DNA from: Candidatus Gastranaerophilales bacterium
GTDB taxonomy: Bacteria; Cyanobacteriota; Vampirovibrionia; Gastranaerophilales; Gastranaerophilaceae
Reading direction: 5' to 3'
DNA: 64,000 bases
Assembly: GCA_944324485.1 (NCBI GenBank)
Contig: CALUWM010000006.1
Coordinates: forward strand, 1 to 64,000
This document shows positions 25,100 through 34,274 of the stretch, in pieces. Within the stretch, counting starts at the first letter, position 1; each line of letters begins with the position of its first letter. The position numbers were made by a program, and so were the translations under genes. The notes below the pieces were generated by a model. That model saw nothing but the letters and a program-made list of their open reading frames with translations, had not been told where the DNA came from and searched no databases.

Positions 25100-26818
25100 A
25101 TGTTTTTAATGAAAATATATAAATATATTCATAATTTGTTTTTGTCTGTTGAAAGTTTTAACAGACAAATTAATCAATACAAAATAATATCAAAAGAACC
25201 TGCAATTCCTTCTTATGCTTATATTAATTGGGGCTTGCATTTAATAAATTCGGGAAATAAAGAGAAAGGTATAGAAAAATTAAAACAAAGTGTTTTAATG
25301 AATAAATCAAACCCTGAAGTATATTTAAATTTAGGTGTTGCATATGCTCAGGATAATAATTACGATGAAGCTTTAAAGAATTTTAGGAAAGCAGTCAGAC
25401 TCGATAAAAATAATGCTCGTGCATGGGGTTATTTGGCTGGAATTTATGCTGAGTCTGATGAGAAAAATCTTGCAAGATCCGCTTTTGAAAAATCTCTACA
25501 ATTAGATAGAACCAATCCTGTAACTTATTATAATTATGGAGTTTTTTCGATTAAAAATAATCAAAAAGAAGTTGCAAAGTCTTTGTTTAAAAAAGCATAT
25601 ATATTAGATCCCATGAACGTTCAACCATTATTAATGTGGGGTATTATATTACTTCAAGAGGAAGAATATAAAAATGCTTTTTCGAAGTTTATAAAAATAT
25701 TAGCTCAAGAACCTTTTCATTCTGAAGCATTGTATTTGTGTGGTTTATCATCGTTGAAACTTAAAAATTACAATGACTGTATTGCGTTTTGTAAAAAATG
25801 TATTGGTTTAAACCCTCAAAAAATTGAAAATTATATTTTAATAGTCGAAAGTTACTTGAATTTAGGTGAAAAAGATAATTGTCTTGAGGCGTTTAAAAAA
25901 TACGAACCATATTGTTTAAATGATTGGAAATATTATAATTCCTGGGGAACTGCTTTTCAGACATTTGAGATGTGGAGTGAATCAGTGGAAAAATTTAAAA
26001 AATCCATTGAATTAAAAGATGATGAGTTTATTTCTCATAATGCACTTTCTTATTCATATTTAAAATTAAATAACTTTGACGAAGCAAAAATTGAAATACA
26101 AAAAGTTTTGGAGCTAAATCCTGAACTTGCAAGTCCTTATTATAATTTAGGAAAAATATATTTAAATGAACACTTGTATAAAAATGCAATAGATAATTTC
26201 AAAAAAGCTGTTTCTTTGGATGCTTCTTTAAAACATATATATTTTGATATTGCTTCTGCTTATCATTTGTCGAATGATTCCAAAAATGCTGTTAAATATT
26301 GGCTAAAATCAGCAGAATATGATAAGAGCAATCCAAATATATACGTAAATTTAGCATTATCATACTTAAATGAATTTGATGATAAATTGAAAGCTTTAAG
26401 GTATATTAGAACTGCATATGAACTTGATAAAAATAATTCAGAAATTGTATTAAAGTATGGTTTAATTTTGTTAAAATCTGATGATATTTATAGAGCAAAA
26501 GAAAAGTTTGAAGAAGCTTATCAAATTAATCCAAATTTAAGTTTGGCACTTTTGGCTTTTGCTGAATGTGAACTTAAATTGAATAACCCTGAAAAAGCGT
26601 TGCAACTTTTAGAAAAATGTAGTGAAGAATTAAACTCAAGAAAAGATTTTATGCTAATTAAAATGTATGCTATGACTGAAATTTCAAAAAAACAACCCGA
26701 AAATATTGAAATTAAAAATGCAATTTATGAAATTTGTGATAAAATGATTAAAGTCTTTGGAGAAGACGAAGAAATAGAAAGTATTAAAAAACAATTTTCT
26801 CCAATTAACGAGGTATGA
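25100..26818 (+). CDS. Large TPR-repeat protein
   Basis: A 572-residue solenoid of about fourteen TPR units after a 35-residue N-terminal helix. Examples are AYINWGLHLINSGNKEKGIEK, VYLNLGVAYAQDNNYDEALKNFR and ASPYYNLGKIYLNEHLYKNA. There is no signal peptide, and no enzymatic domain is seen. It begins one base after the phosphatase stop, with a second possible ATG nine bases on. TPR proteins next to sugar synthesis genes sometimes serve glycosylation or assembly, but no glycosyltransferase domain is visible here. Confidence 0.87.
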   Translation: MFLMKIYKYIHNLFLSVESFNRQINQYKIISKEPAIPSYAYINWGLHLINSGNKEKGIEKLKQSVLMNKSNPEVYLNLGVAYAQDNNYDEALKNFRKAVRLDKNNARAWGYLAGIYAESDEKNLARSAFEKSLQLDRTNPVTYYNYGVFSIKNNQKEVAKSLFKKAYILDPMNVQPLLMWGIILLQEEEYKNAFSKFIKILAQEPFHSEALYLCGLSSLKLKNYNDCIAFCKKCIGLNPQKIENYILIVESYLNLGEKDNCLEAFKKYEPYCLNDWKYYNSWGTAFQTFEMWSESVEKFKKSIELKDDEFISHNALSYSYLKLNNFDEAKIEIQKVLELNPELASPYYNLGKIYLNEHLYKNAIDNFKKAVSLDASLKHIYFDIASAYHLSNDSKNAVKYWLKSAEYDKSNPNIYVNLALSYLNEFDDKLKALRYIRTAYELDKNNSEIVLKYGLILLKSDDIYRAKEKFEEAYQINPNLSLALLAFAECELKLNNPEKALQLLEKCSEELNSRKDFMLIKMYAMTEISKKQPENIEIKNAIYEICDKMIKVFGEDEEIESIKKQFSPINEV

Positions 26819-26819
26819 A

Positions 26820-28079
26820 ATGGGGCTAGTAGTTCAAAAATTTGGCGGAACATCAGTTGCAGACAGTGAAAAGATTAAAAATGTTGCAAATGCTGTAATC
26901 AAAGAAAAACAATTAGGAAATAGTGTTGTAGTTGTTGTTTCTGCAATGGGACATACGACTGATAACTTAATTAAGCTTTCTAAAGAAATCACTACCATGC
27001 CAAATTCTCGTGAAATGGATGTTTTATTATCCACAGGTGAATTAATCTCAATGTCTTTGCTTGCTATGGCTATTAATGAGGCTGGTTTTGAAGCTATAAG
27101 TTTAACCGGATATCAAGCAGGAATTAAAACCGAAAATTGTCATACGCATGCCAGAATTTTAGATATTGAGACTTCACGTATAAAAAGACATTTGAACGAA
27201 GGTAAAGTTGTCGTTGTTGCAGGCTTCCAAGGATTTTGCGAAGATTGCGATATAACTACTCTTGGTCGTGGCGGTTCTGATACTACCGCTGTTGCTTTAG
27301 CATGTGCGTTAAATGCTGATAGGTGTGATATTTATTCTGATGTGGAAGGGGTTTATACAGCAGATCCTAGAGTTATTAAGACAGCAAGAAAATTAGAAGA
27401 AATTTCTTATGATGAAATGCTTGAGCTTGCAAGAGTTGGAGCAAATGTTTTACATCCCCGCTCAGTGGAAGCAGCAAAATTAAATAATATGAAAATGAGA
27501 GTAAGAAGCTCATTTAAACTTGATGATTTAGGAACTTTGATAATAGGAGTTGATGATATGGAATTAAATAAACCAGTTACTGGACTTGCTTGCGACACAT
27601 CTCAAATAAGAATTGTTATTTGCGATGTTGAAGATAGACCAGGGAATGCCGCAAAATTATTTAATTTGCTTGCAGAACACGATTTAAGTGTTGATATGAT
27701 TATTCAATCTTATGCTAGAAATATGAAAAACACTAATGATATTGCATTTACTATTGCAAAATCAGACATGGTAAAATTTGATGCGTTAAAAGAGAAAATT
27801 AATGAAATTGTAAAAGCAAGTAATATTTTTATTGACGAAGATATTGTGAAAGTTTCAATTGTTGGTGCCGGAATGATTGATAGACCTGGAATAGCAGCCA
27901 AAATGTTTGATACACTTGCTGGTCAGAATATAAATATAAAGATGATTTCAACAAGTGAGATAAAAATAAGTTGTCTTGTTGAAAAGAAATATTCTGAATT
28001 AGCAGCAAAAGCACTTTGTACTGCCTTTAACTTGGACGGTGCTAAAGTTGCCGATGTAAAAGGTGATTTACCCTCATAA
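26820..28079 (+). CDS. lysC: Aspartate kinase
   Basis: This enzyme phosphorylates aspartate, the entry to lysine, threonine and methionine synthesis. The kinase domain (1-250) shows VQKFGGTSVA, TTLGRGGSDTTAVALA and SDVEGVYTADPR, plus ANVLHPRSVEAA. Two C-terminal ACT domains (about 265-340 and 345-419) predict feedback control by lysine and/or threonine, as in the Bacillus/cyanobacterial single-function type. A GAGG ribosome site overlaps the end of the TPR gene. Its presence in this operon looks like housekeeping co-transcription. Confidence 0.95.
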   Translation: MGLVVQKFGGTSVADSEKIKNVANAVIKEKQLGNSVVVVVSAMGHTTDNLIKLSKEITTMPNSREMDVLLSTGELISMSLLAMAINEAGFEAISLTGYQAGIKTENCHTHARILDIETSRIKRHLNEGKVVVVAGFQGFCEDCDITTLGRGGSDTTAVALACALNADRCDIYSDVEGVYTADPRVIKTARKLEEISYDEMLELARVGANVLHPRSVEAAKLNNMKMRVRSSFKLDDLGTLIIGVDDMELNKPVTGLACDTSQIRIVICDVEDRPGNAAKLFNLLAEHDLSVDMIIQSYARNMKNTNDIAFTIAKSDMVKFDALKEKINEIVKASNIFIDEDIVKVSIVGAGMIDRPGIAAKMFDTLAGQNINIKMISTSEIKISCLVEKKYSELAAKALCTAFNLDGAKVADVKGDLPS

Positions 28080-28082
28080 TTT

Positions 28083-29423
28083 ATGAAAAGTATTGTAGAA
28101 AATTTTTTAAAAAAATATAAAATTCAAAATGAAAATATTATTATGGGATTTTCATCTGGACCTGATAGTACTGCTTTGGCTTTAATTTTGAGCAAGCTGA
28201 AAAGTAAATATAATTTAAATTTGATTCTTGCTTATTTTAATCACAATTGGCGAATTGATGAAGTAAAAAATGAAATTAGTTTTACAAAGAAGTTTGCAAG
28301 TGAAATTGGTGCTTCTTTTTTTATAGGTGAGGCTCCTTTGAATTCTAAAAAAAATGAGGAAGTTGCCAGAAATTTAAGATATTCTTTTTTTGATGAATGT
28401 TCTAAAAAGTTTAATTCCAGAGTTGTTATGCTTGCTCATAATAAAAATGATAATATTGAAACTTTAATATATAGATTAATTAAAGGCACTTCAATTAGAG
28501 GTTTGTGTTCAATTCCTGAAAATAGAGGTATATTTTTTAGGCCTTTATTGAGTGTAGAAAAATTTGAAATTTTGAATTATTTAAATTCACATAATCAAAG
28601 TTATTTGATTGATTCATCAAATTCTAATCTTAAATATAAAAGAAATTTAATTAGAGAAAAAATTTTACCTATATTTTCTGAGATTAATACCAATTATGTT
28701 AGTGCTATTGATATTTTAATTAAAAATTCAATTTCATCAAGAAAAATTATTGATTCATTTCTTTTTTGCGAAAAAGAAAAAGTTGTTAAAGAAAATAAAA
28801 TTATAAGAAGTAAATTTTTACTGTTAAATCAAGAAATAAGATTTGAAATTTTAAATGATTTTTTAAGTGTTTATTTGAAAAATAGAGACTATAAAACAAT
28901 CTTAAAATTTGATAATTTTATTTTATTAAATGAAAATTCCAAGTGTTCAATAAATTCAAGTAGTTTTTTATCAATTAAGAATGATGAAATTTTTATTTAT
29001 ACAAAAAAAATGAAACATGATATTGAAATTGTTATAAATGATGTTGGATTGTATGAGTTTTCAGATATTGTATTTAAAATAGAAAGATTTTCTTATCCAA
29101 TTTGTAATTTTCCAAAATCTAATGAAAATGTATGTTTTGTTTCTTTTGATACTAATAGTACTTTTCCTTTGGTGTTAAGATATCGTAAGAATGGTGATAT
29201 TTTTTCTCCATTTGGTTTAAAAAAAGGTAAAATGAAGTTAAAGGATTACTTTATAAATCAAAAAATATCTCAAGAAAAAAAAGACGAATTTATTTTATTG
29301 TGTAAAAATAATGAGGTCTTGTGGATATTAGGTGAAAAGATTAGCGAAAAATGTAGAGTTAAATCCACTGATTGTTATAAATTATCTTATTTTAAAAAGG
29401 ATTTAAATTATGAGAAATATTAA
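28083..29423 (+). CDS. tilS: tRNA(Ile)-lysidine synthase
   Basis: TilS attaches lysine to C34 of the CAU-anticodon tRNA(Ile) so that it reads AUA; it is essential. The PP-loop is GFSSGPDSTALAL (the second Gly of the usual SGGxDS is Ser-Gly here), followed by YFNHNWR, ARNLRYSFF and LAHNKNDNIETLIYRLIKGTSIRGL. The C-terminal region (about 350-440) carries the RYRKNGDIFSPFG motif of TilS. Length 446 is normal. AUA codons are frequent in this AT-rich sequence. It is followed by hpt with a 14-base overlap, the classic tilS-hpt pairing. Confidence 0.92.
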   Translation: MKSIVENFLKKYKIQNENIIMGFSSGPDSTALALILSKLKSKYNLNLILAYFNHNWRIDEVKNEISFTKKFASEIGASFFIGEAPLNSKKNEEVARNLRYSFFDECSKKFNSRVVMLAHNKNDNIETLIYRLIKGTSIRGLCSIPENRGIFFRPLLSVEKFEILNYLNSHNQSYLIDSSNSNLKYKRNLIREKILPIFSEINTNYVSAIDILIKNSISSRKIIDSFLFCEKEKVVKENKIIRSKFLLLNQEIRFEILNDFLSVYLKNRDYKTILKFDNFILLNENSKCSINSSSFLSIKNDEIFIYTKKMKHDIEIVINDVGLYEFSDIVFKIERFSYPICNFPKSNENVCFVSFDTNSTFPLVLRYRKNGDIFSPFGLKKGKMKLKDYFINQKISQEKKDEFILLCKNNEVLWILGEKISEKCRVKSTDCYKLSYFKKDLNYEKY

Positions 29424-29940
29424 TGATTTAAAAGTTTTAATTGATAGAGATACCTTAAGTAAAAGAATTAAGGAACTAGCTGATGAAATCAATTCTTTTT
29501 ATGGGTGTGAAAATACACTTACTCTTATTTGTATTTTAAGAGGGGCTGTAATGTTTTATGTTGAGCTTGCAAAACATTTGAAAATGCCTGTTAAAATGGA
29601 ATTTGTTACTTTATCTAGTTATGGCAATAGTGAAAAATCTTCCGGCAAGGTAAAAGCTCTTAATTTAGCTATTCCCGATTTAGAAAATCAAAATGCTTTA
29701 ATTGTTGAAGATATTATTGATACGGGCTTAACTTTGGATTTTCTTTTGAAATTTATCAAGAATAATTGCAAAGTTAAGGATGTGAAACTTGCAGTATTGT
29801 TTGATAAAAAATGTGCACGAAAATTTGATATCGAACCTGATTTTTCAGCTTTTGATGTGGATGATAAATTTATTGTCGGGTTCGGATTGGACTATAATGG
29901 TTTTTATCGAAATTTAGATTATGTTGGTTATTTTGAATAA
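29410..29940 (+). CDS. hpt: Hypoxanthine phosphoribosyltransferase
   Basis: This purine-salvage enzyme makes IMP or GMP from hypoxanthine or guanine and PRPP. The PRPP-binding motif is LIVEDIIDTGLTLDF, the base-specificity region DVDDKFIVGFGLDYNG, and the flexible loop TLSSYGNSEKSSGK. At 176 residues it is of normal size. An AAGGA ribosome site lies inside the end of tilS. It closes the long plus-strand run, and only one base separates its stop from the convergent spmB stop, with no terminator visible. Confidence 0.95.
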   Translation: MRNINDLKVLIDRDTLSKRIKELADEINSFYGCENTLTLICILRGAVMFYVELAKHLKMPVKMEFVTLSSYGNSEKSSGKVKALNLAIPDLENQNALIVEDIIDTGLTLDFLLKFIKNNCKVKDVKLAVLFDKKCARKFDIEPDFSAFDVDDKFIVGFGLDYNGFYRNLDYVGYFE

Positions 29941-29941
29941 T

Positions 29942-30475
29942 TTATAAGAAAAAAATAGAGCAAATCCAAATTGCTGCTATAATTCCTACTATATCTGCAA
30001 GAATACCTGCAAGAAGAGCATGTCTGAATTTTTTTATTCCAACGGCTCCAAAATATACTGATGCCACATAAAAAGTTGTTTCGGAACTACCCGTTATAAC
30101 TGCTGCAAGCTTTGTGGCATAAGAATTTGCACCTGTTTGATTAATTATATCTGATAAAACTCCCAGCGTTGCTGAGCCGGATAATGAACGAGTTACCATT
30201 AAAATAGTTGTTTCTATTGGGATATTAAAGTAGTCTAAAATGGGTTTTAACATGTTCTGTAAAATATTAATTGCTCCGCTTGCTCTAAATATTGCCGTAC
30301 AGACAATTATTGCAATAAGATATGGAATTATTTTTATAGCAATATTAAAACCTTCTTTGGCGCCTTCTGTAAAACTTTCGTATGCTGGAGTTTTTTTATA
30401 TAGTGAGTAACATAAAATAATTGTTATTATAAATGGCAATATATACACAGAAAGCGTGTTTAGAATTTTAATCAT
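29942..30475 (-). CDS. spmB: Spore maturation protein B-like membrane protein
   Basis: SpmB is a four- to five-span membrane protein with a nucleoside-recognition (Gate) domain; in Bacillus it acts with SpmA in spore core dehydration, but the pair is widespread in bacteria that do not form spores. Visible marks are EGAKEGFNIAIKIIPYLIAI, FRASGAI and RSLSGSATLGVLSDII with the helix TKLAAVITGSSETTFYV. Its 177 residues match the family. It overlaps the end of spmA (ATGA). The solute moved, if any, is unknown. Confidence 0.9.
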   Translation of the reverse strand: MIKILNTLSVYILPFIITIILCYSLYKKTPAYESFTEGAKEGFNIAIKIIPYLIAIIVCTAIFRASGAINILQNMLKPILDYFNIPIETTILMVTRSLSGSATLGVLSDIINQTGANSYATKLAAVITGSSETTFYVASVYFGAVGIKKFRHALLAGILADIVGIIAAIWICSIFFL

Positions 30476-31047
30476 TTAAAATGCCTTTCTAGAATCTTCA
30501 CAAAAAATAATGCTGAAAGAAAAGCAATTGAAGTAACTATTAATGTTGGAATGATTATTTGAGATGGATTGTCCATTTTAGCGGCACTTAATATTGCTAT
30601 TACAACTGCCGGTACAATTTGAAAGCCCGCTGTGTTTATTGCAAGAAAAGTACACATAGAGTTTGTTGCTCTTTGCTTGTTTTTGTTTTCTTTTTGCATA
30701 TTTTCCATTGCTTTTATACCAAAAGGTGTTGCTGCATTAGTTAATCCTAAGGCATTTGCAGATATATTTAGAGCAATGTTTGAAAGTGCATCGTTATTTT
30801 CTTTTAAATCCGGAAAAATGTATAAAAGCGGTTTTTTAATACATTTTGAAAAAATATCAATCAGCCCTGATTTTTTTGCAATGTTTATTATTCCAAGCCA
30901 AAATCCCATAATTCCAATTAATGCAAATGAAATTTCTACGGCTCTTTGGCTGGATTTCAACATTTCATCTACAACAATATCCATTCTATTGTTAATGGTT
31001 GCACAAATAAAAGATATTAAAATTAAAAAAATAAAAATATAATTCAA
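30472..31047 (-). CDS. spmA: Spore maturation protein A-like membrane protein
   Basis: The partner of SpmB: 191 residues, about four membrane segments, and the Gate domain with GFWLGIINIAKKSGL, NISANALGLTNAATPFGIKAMENMQ and FLAINTAGFQIVPAVVIAI. The start is a TTG with an AGGA site seven bases upstream; no ATG is available. It follows the acidic repeat protein by nine bases, so all four minus-strand genes here are likely one transcript. No sporulation gene is present in the window, so a vegetative membrane role is likelier. Confidence 0.9.
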   Translation of the reverse strand: MNYIFIFLILISFICATINNRMDIVVDEMLKSSQRAVEISFALIGIMGFWLGIINIAKKSGLIDIFSKCIKKPLLYIFPDLKENNDALSNIALNISANALGLTNAATPFGIKAMENMQKENKNKQRATNSMCTFLAINTAGFQIVPAVVIAILSAAKMDNPSQIIIPTLIVTSIAFLSALFFVKILERHFK

Positions 31048-31056
31048 TTTTGTTTC

Positions 31057-32385
31057 CTAGGTTTTATTCTTGAATTTTGACAAGAAGTACTCTTCACCTT
31101 TTTCTGTAATTGTATATTTTATTATATCATCAATATTTATAGTATTTATGTATTTTTCTCTAATTAAGGCTTCAGTTATTGACATATCGGCGATTTTTCC
31201 GGTTGCAGGAAAAATTTTAGAATTGATGAATTTCATAGAAAAACTTTGTTCGTGCAGTATATTTTTAATGTAATATGCACAAATTAAGAATGTATCAAAA
31301 AGTTCATTTACCCCGAAGCTTGAAAGAAAAAGCGAGAAATCTATTGTTGGACCTTGATATTCAGTTTGTAAATTTGTTTGTTGAATTTGGTTTGTTTCTT
31401 CTTCTTTGTTTATATTCTCCTCAGGGTTTAAATTGAATTGATTTTCATTAGAAAAATCAATTTCAACTTCATTTAATACTAATTCTTGTTCGCTCTTTAT
31501 TTCTTCTTTTGTTATGCTTTCATTATTATTTTGAATTATTTCATTGTTTTTGATTTCCGGCGGTGTTTGATTTTGCGAAATTATCTTAATTTCATTATTT
31601 TGAATTGGATTATTTTCTTCCAGTGCATTATTTAAAGCTGTTATAGTTATTTCTTGTCTGGTTGGCGTGTTTTCTTTTTCATCAGACAAGAAAATATTAT
31701 CAATTTTTACTTGATTGTTATCATGGTATATTTCTTTTTCGTTTTCTATTTTTATAGGCTGTGCTTTAACTTCTTCTTTAATATCAAATTTTATTATATT
31801 GTCTTCTTCTTTATCGTTTTCATTTTGGCTTGATATTTTTAAGTCATTATTTATTGATAAATCTAATGATTCAATTTCGTTTTGCGCCAGTTCGATTATT
31901 TCTTCTATATTGCTTTTAGTAGAATTTGCTTCTGCAATGTTTTTATTTTCAAGTTTAGTTGGCTCAATTACTTCAGGAGTTTTTGTTTCAGGTTCAATTT
32001 GTTTTATTTCAGGTTTAACTTGTTCAACTGTTTCAGGGGTTTTAGCGACTAATTCAGGTTGAAGCGTAGTTGGCTCAATTACTTCAGGAGTTTTTGTTTC
32101 AGGTTCAATTTGTTTAATTATTTCAAGATTTTTAGCAGAACTTGGCTTGTCTTCTGTAATTTTATTTTCAAAATTTTGAGATTTATTTGCGAGTTCTTCT
32201 ATTTCTTCAATAGATTTTAAATTTTCATTTACGATTTTTACTTTTTTAATTTTAGAAACAAATTCTTCACTTGCGTTAAAAATATACGCAAAATAAATAT
32301 CCATCTCTCTTTGCGTAACAAGTTTATCGTTGGATTCAAGTATAAATTCGCTTTTCTGCGATTTTATTTTGATATTGTAGTACAT
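31057..32385 (-). CDS. Acidic, low-complexity repeat protein, 442 residues
   Basis: No family is recognised. Residues 1-60 form a small folded-looking domain (YYNIKIKSQKSEFILES then a helix) that resembles the 42-residue product of the gene just upstream. Residues 70-340 are acidic and disordered, rich in E, N, I and P, with the phrase KQIEPETKTPEVIEPT repeated. The C-terminal 95 residues (from GPTIDFSLFLSS) look globular and helical and could be a winged-helix-like module. There is no signal peptide or membrane segment. The AGGAAAA ribosome site precedes the ATG. Confidence 0.68.
   Translation of the reverse strand: MYYNIKIKSQKSEFILESNDKLVTQREMDIYFAYIFNASEEFVSKIKKVKIVNENLKSIEEIEELANKSQNFENKITEDKPSSAKNLEIIKQIEPETKTPEVIEPTTLQPELVAKTPETVEQVKPEIKQIEPETKTPEVIEPTKLENKNIAEANSTKSNIEEIIELAQNEIESLDLSINNDLKISSQNENDKEEDNIIKFDIKEEVKAQPIKIENEKEIYHDNNQVKIDNIFLSDEKENTPTRQEITITALNNALEENNPIQNNEIKIISQNQTPPEIKNNEIIQNNNESITKEEIKSEQELVLNEVEIDFSNENQFNLNPEENINKEEETNQIQQTNLQTEYQGPTIDFSLFLSSFGVNELFDTFLICAYYIKNILHEQSFSMKFINSKIFPATGKIADMSITEALIREKYINTINIDDIIKYTITEKGEEYFLSKFKNKT
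31956..32115 (-). repeat. Pair of perfect 49-bp direct repeats in coding sequence
   Basis: 31956-32004 and 32067-32115 are identical. The 111-bp spacing is a multiple of three, so recombination between copies would delete or add 37 residues without a frameshift. They encode the repeated PETKTPEVIEPT phrase. Confidence 0.92.
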
Positions 32386-32397
32386 TTTTTCCTAATT

Positions 32398-32526
32398 CTA
32401 TTGTGCGTGTTTTTTCAAAATTTCTTCACGCCATTTTTCAAGTTGTTGCTCAACAAATTCGGCGTCATCAGATGAAAATTCTATCTCAAGTTCACCTTTT
32501 TTCATTTTAAAAACATATTGGGGCAT
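32398..32526 (-). CDS. Small protein, 42 residues, related to the N-terminus of its neighbour
   Basis: A short gene with an excellent TTAGGAGTG ribosome site seven bases before its ATG and a TAG stop 12 bases before the next gene. The product begins MPQYVFKMKKGELEIEFSS and continues into an amphipathic helix with WREEILKKH. The layout, a basic beta-hairpin with the Y-x-K-x-K pattern then S-x-D and an acidic helix, echoes residues 1-40 of the 442-residue protein. A TATAAT at 32554-32559 on the minus strand may be its promoter. Function unknown. Confidence 0.7.
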   Translation of the reverse strand: MPQYVFKMKKGELEIEFSSDDAEFVEQQLEKWREEILKKHAQ

Positions 32527-32596
32527 TTATTCACTCCTAAGTAATACATTAACATTATAATAAAAACCATGCTCTAAATCTTCTATTTTTTAAGTA

Positions 32597-32626
32597 TTGT
32601 AAAAAAAATATATATATTTTTTACAA
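32597..32626. repeat. AT-only palindrome between divergent genes
   Basis: TTGTAAAAAA pairs with TTTTTTACAA across a ten-base AATATATATA centre that can itself fold. It lies in the 239-base region between the divergent small gene and the TPR gene. It could melt easily or bind a regulator, but no known site was recognised. Confidence 0.5.
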
Positions 32627-32765
32627 AAAAGGCATGAAAATTTGAAAAATTTTAAAAAATTGTTAAATTATTATTGTAAAAGAGCCTATTTTTAATCCAT
32701 TTGTATGACTAAACGATATATATTTTTTTCTATAATACATTTGGGGAAAGAGTCGAGGTCTTGAT

Positions 32766-34274
32766 TTGTATAATTCTATCTATCCGATAAATATAAATTA
32801 TAGAAAACATAATCAATTTAATTCTCCAAAACCGGATGCTGAAAATCCGGATACTTCTGTTGTTAGCGAAGAAAGTAAAAAACAAAATACTTTTCCTAAT
32901 GGTGCAAAAGTTGCAATTGATTATACAAAAGGTCAAATAAATATTTCTCAAGTTTTAATGGATTTTAGAAATACTATTCTTGCAATAAATGCACCGGATG
33001 ATGTTAGACAAGAGGTTTCAGATTATTTAAATCTTGTTGAAAAAGAATCTCATAAAGAAAACCCCTCTCGCGATATTATAATTGCCAATTTAAAAAATGC
33101 TTCGAAAATTTCTGATGCGTTCATAACAAAAAGCTTAAAAAAAACCTCTAATGTTGTTGAGGGTTGGATTGATGCTTTATTTTTGCAAAAAATAAATTTA
33201 AAAGCTGACCCCGATGAAATAAATCCTGACTTTTTGCTTGAATTTCCTCAAAGTGCAAAAGAAAAAATAGAAAAGGAAAAACCATCTTCTTTTGTCTTAA
33301 CTCCAAGCGGTAAAACCGATACTGTTTCTATTAAAAATAGCAGTGTTTCTGCAATTGACGTAGATGACAATTTGCCCGATATCGCAGAAACAAGTACAGC
33401 GAATGATTTTCAAGTGATTAATGATGAAGATATCGAGATAGAAAATGAATTCGAGATAGATGAAGAACATGATTTAAATTCATCTCAAGCTGTATCGCCC
33501 AGTCCATATGCACCATTAAGCGATGCAGATATTAAGGCAAGAGAGTTATATATTTCAGCTAAAAATATGCCTCAGACAAATCAAGGCGACACTGATGCTT
33601 TAAATTTTTTAAATGAAGCTTTGGGCATACTTTCTGATAGTGATTCTTCAAATGAAAATATTAAAGCAGCAATTCATTTTGAAAGGGGAAAAATCTTTGA
33701 TGATTATGATTATGTAGATTTTGCGCTAAAAGATTATTGGCAGGCTACAAAAGCACAGGAATTGAATTTAAAATCTCAGGCTTTTTTCCGTTCTGCGTCA
33801 ATTTATGATGAATTTGGTGAGTTTTCTCCTGCGTTAAATAATTATTTATCTGCAGTTGCATATAGTGGTGAGGCTGAAAATCCAAATATTCAATCAAAAG
33901 CATTAAGTAGTATTGCTGGTCTTTATGCAAAACAATTTGATTCTGAATCCACTGCTGAATATTCAGAGCTTGCTATTGATGTTGCAGTTGATAGCAATAA
34001 TGAGAATTTGATTGCAAATACTTATTCAAATAGTGCTCAAAATTTTCAATATATTGGAGATAACGAAAAAGCATTAAACGGGTATAAAAATGCGCTTAAA
34101 ATATTTTCTAATACTCAAGAAAGTTACGAACAAATTGCCTATAATTATGAGCAGGCTTCTTTGGTTATGGCGAAACTAGGTAATCAAGCTAAGGCAAGGA
34201 AGCTTCAAGCAAAGGCAAATCTATATTATCAAAAAGCTCAACTTCAAGAGGGGCAACTGGAAGCAGTAAGTTAA
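32766..34274 (+). CDS. Protein with acidic N-terminal half and C-terminal TPR domain
   Basis: Residues 1-245 of this 502-residue protein contain a helical segment (FRNTILAINAPDDVRQEVSDYL) and an acidic disordered stretch. Residues 250-490 form about six TPR units (IKAAIHFERGKIFDDYDYVDFALKDY, ANTYSNSAQNFQYIGDNEKALNGY). No signal or enzyme domain is seen. The start is a TTG seven bases after GAGG. The last 86 bases overlap the end of aroB on the other strand, so the C-terminal KAKLYYQKAQLQ region and the AroB tail share DNA. Confidence 0.8.
   Translation: MYNSIYPININYRKHNQFNSPKPDAENPDTSVVSEESKKQNTFPNGAKVAIDYTKGQINISQVLMDFRNTILAINAPDDVRQEVSDYLNLVEKESHKENPSRDIIIANLKNASKISDAFITKSLKKTSNVVEGWIDALFLQKINLKADPDEINPDFLLEFPQSAKEKIEKEKPSSFVLTPSGKTDTVSIKNSSVSAIDVDDNLPDIAETSTANDFQVINDEDIEIENEFEIDEEHDLNSSQAVSPSPYAPLSDADIKARELYISAKNMPQTNQGDTDALNFLNEALGILSDSDSSNENIKAAIHFERGKIFDDYDYVDFALKDYWQATKAQELNLKSQAFFRSASIYDEFGEFSPALNNYLSAVAYSGEAENPNIQSKALSSIAGLYAKQFDSESTAEYSELAIDVAVDSNNENLIANTYSNSAQNFQYIGDNEKALNGYKNALKIFSNTQESYEQIAYNYEQASLVMAKLGNQAKARKLQAKANLYYQKAQLQEGQLEAVS

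Noticed and set aside
28083-28200. TilS PP-loop change (SSGPDS) as a loss of function
   Set aside because: The nucleotide-binding Ser, Gly and Asp-Ser are kept and the rest of the enzyme is intact, so a tolerated variant is more likely.
31956-32115. Direct repeats as a CRISPR array
   Set aside because: Only two copies, 111 bp apart, inside a coding frame; no cas genes.
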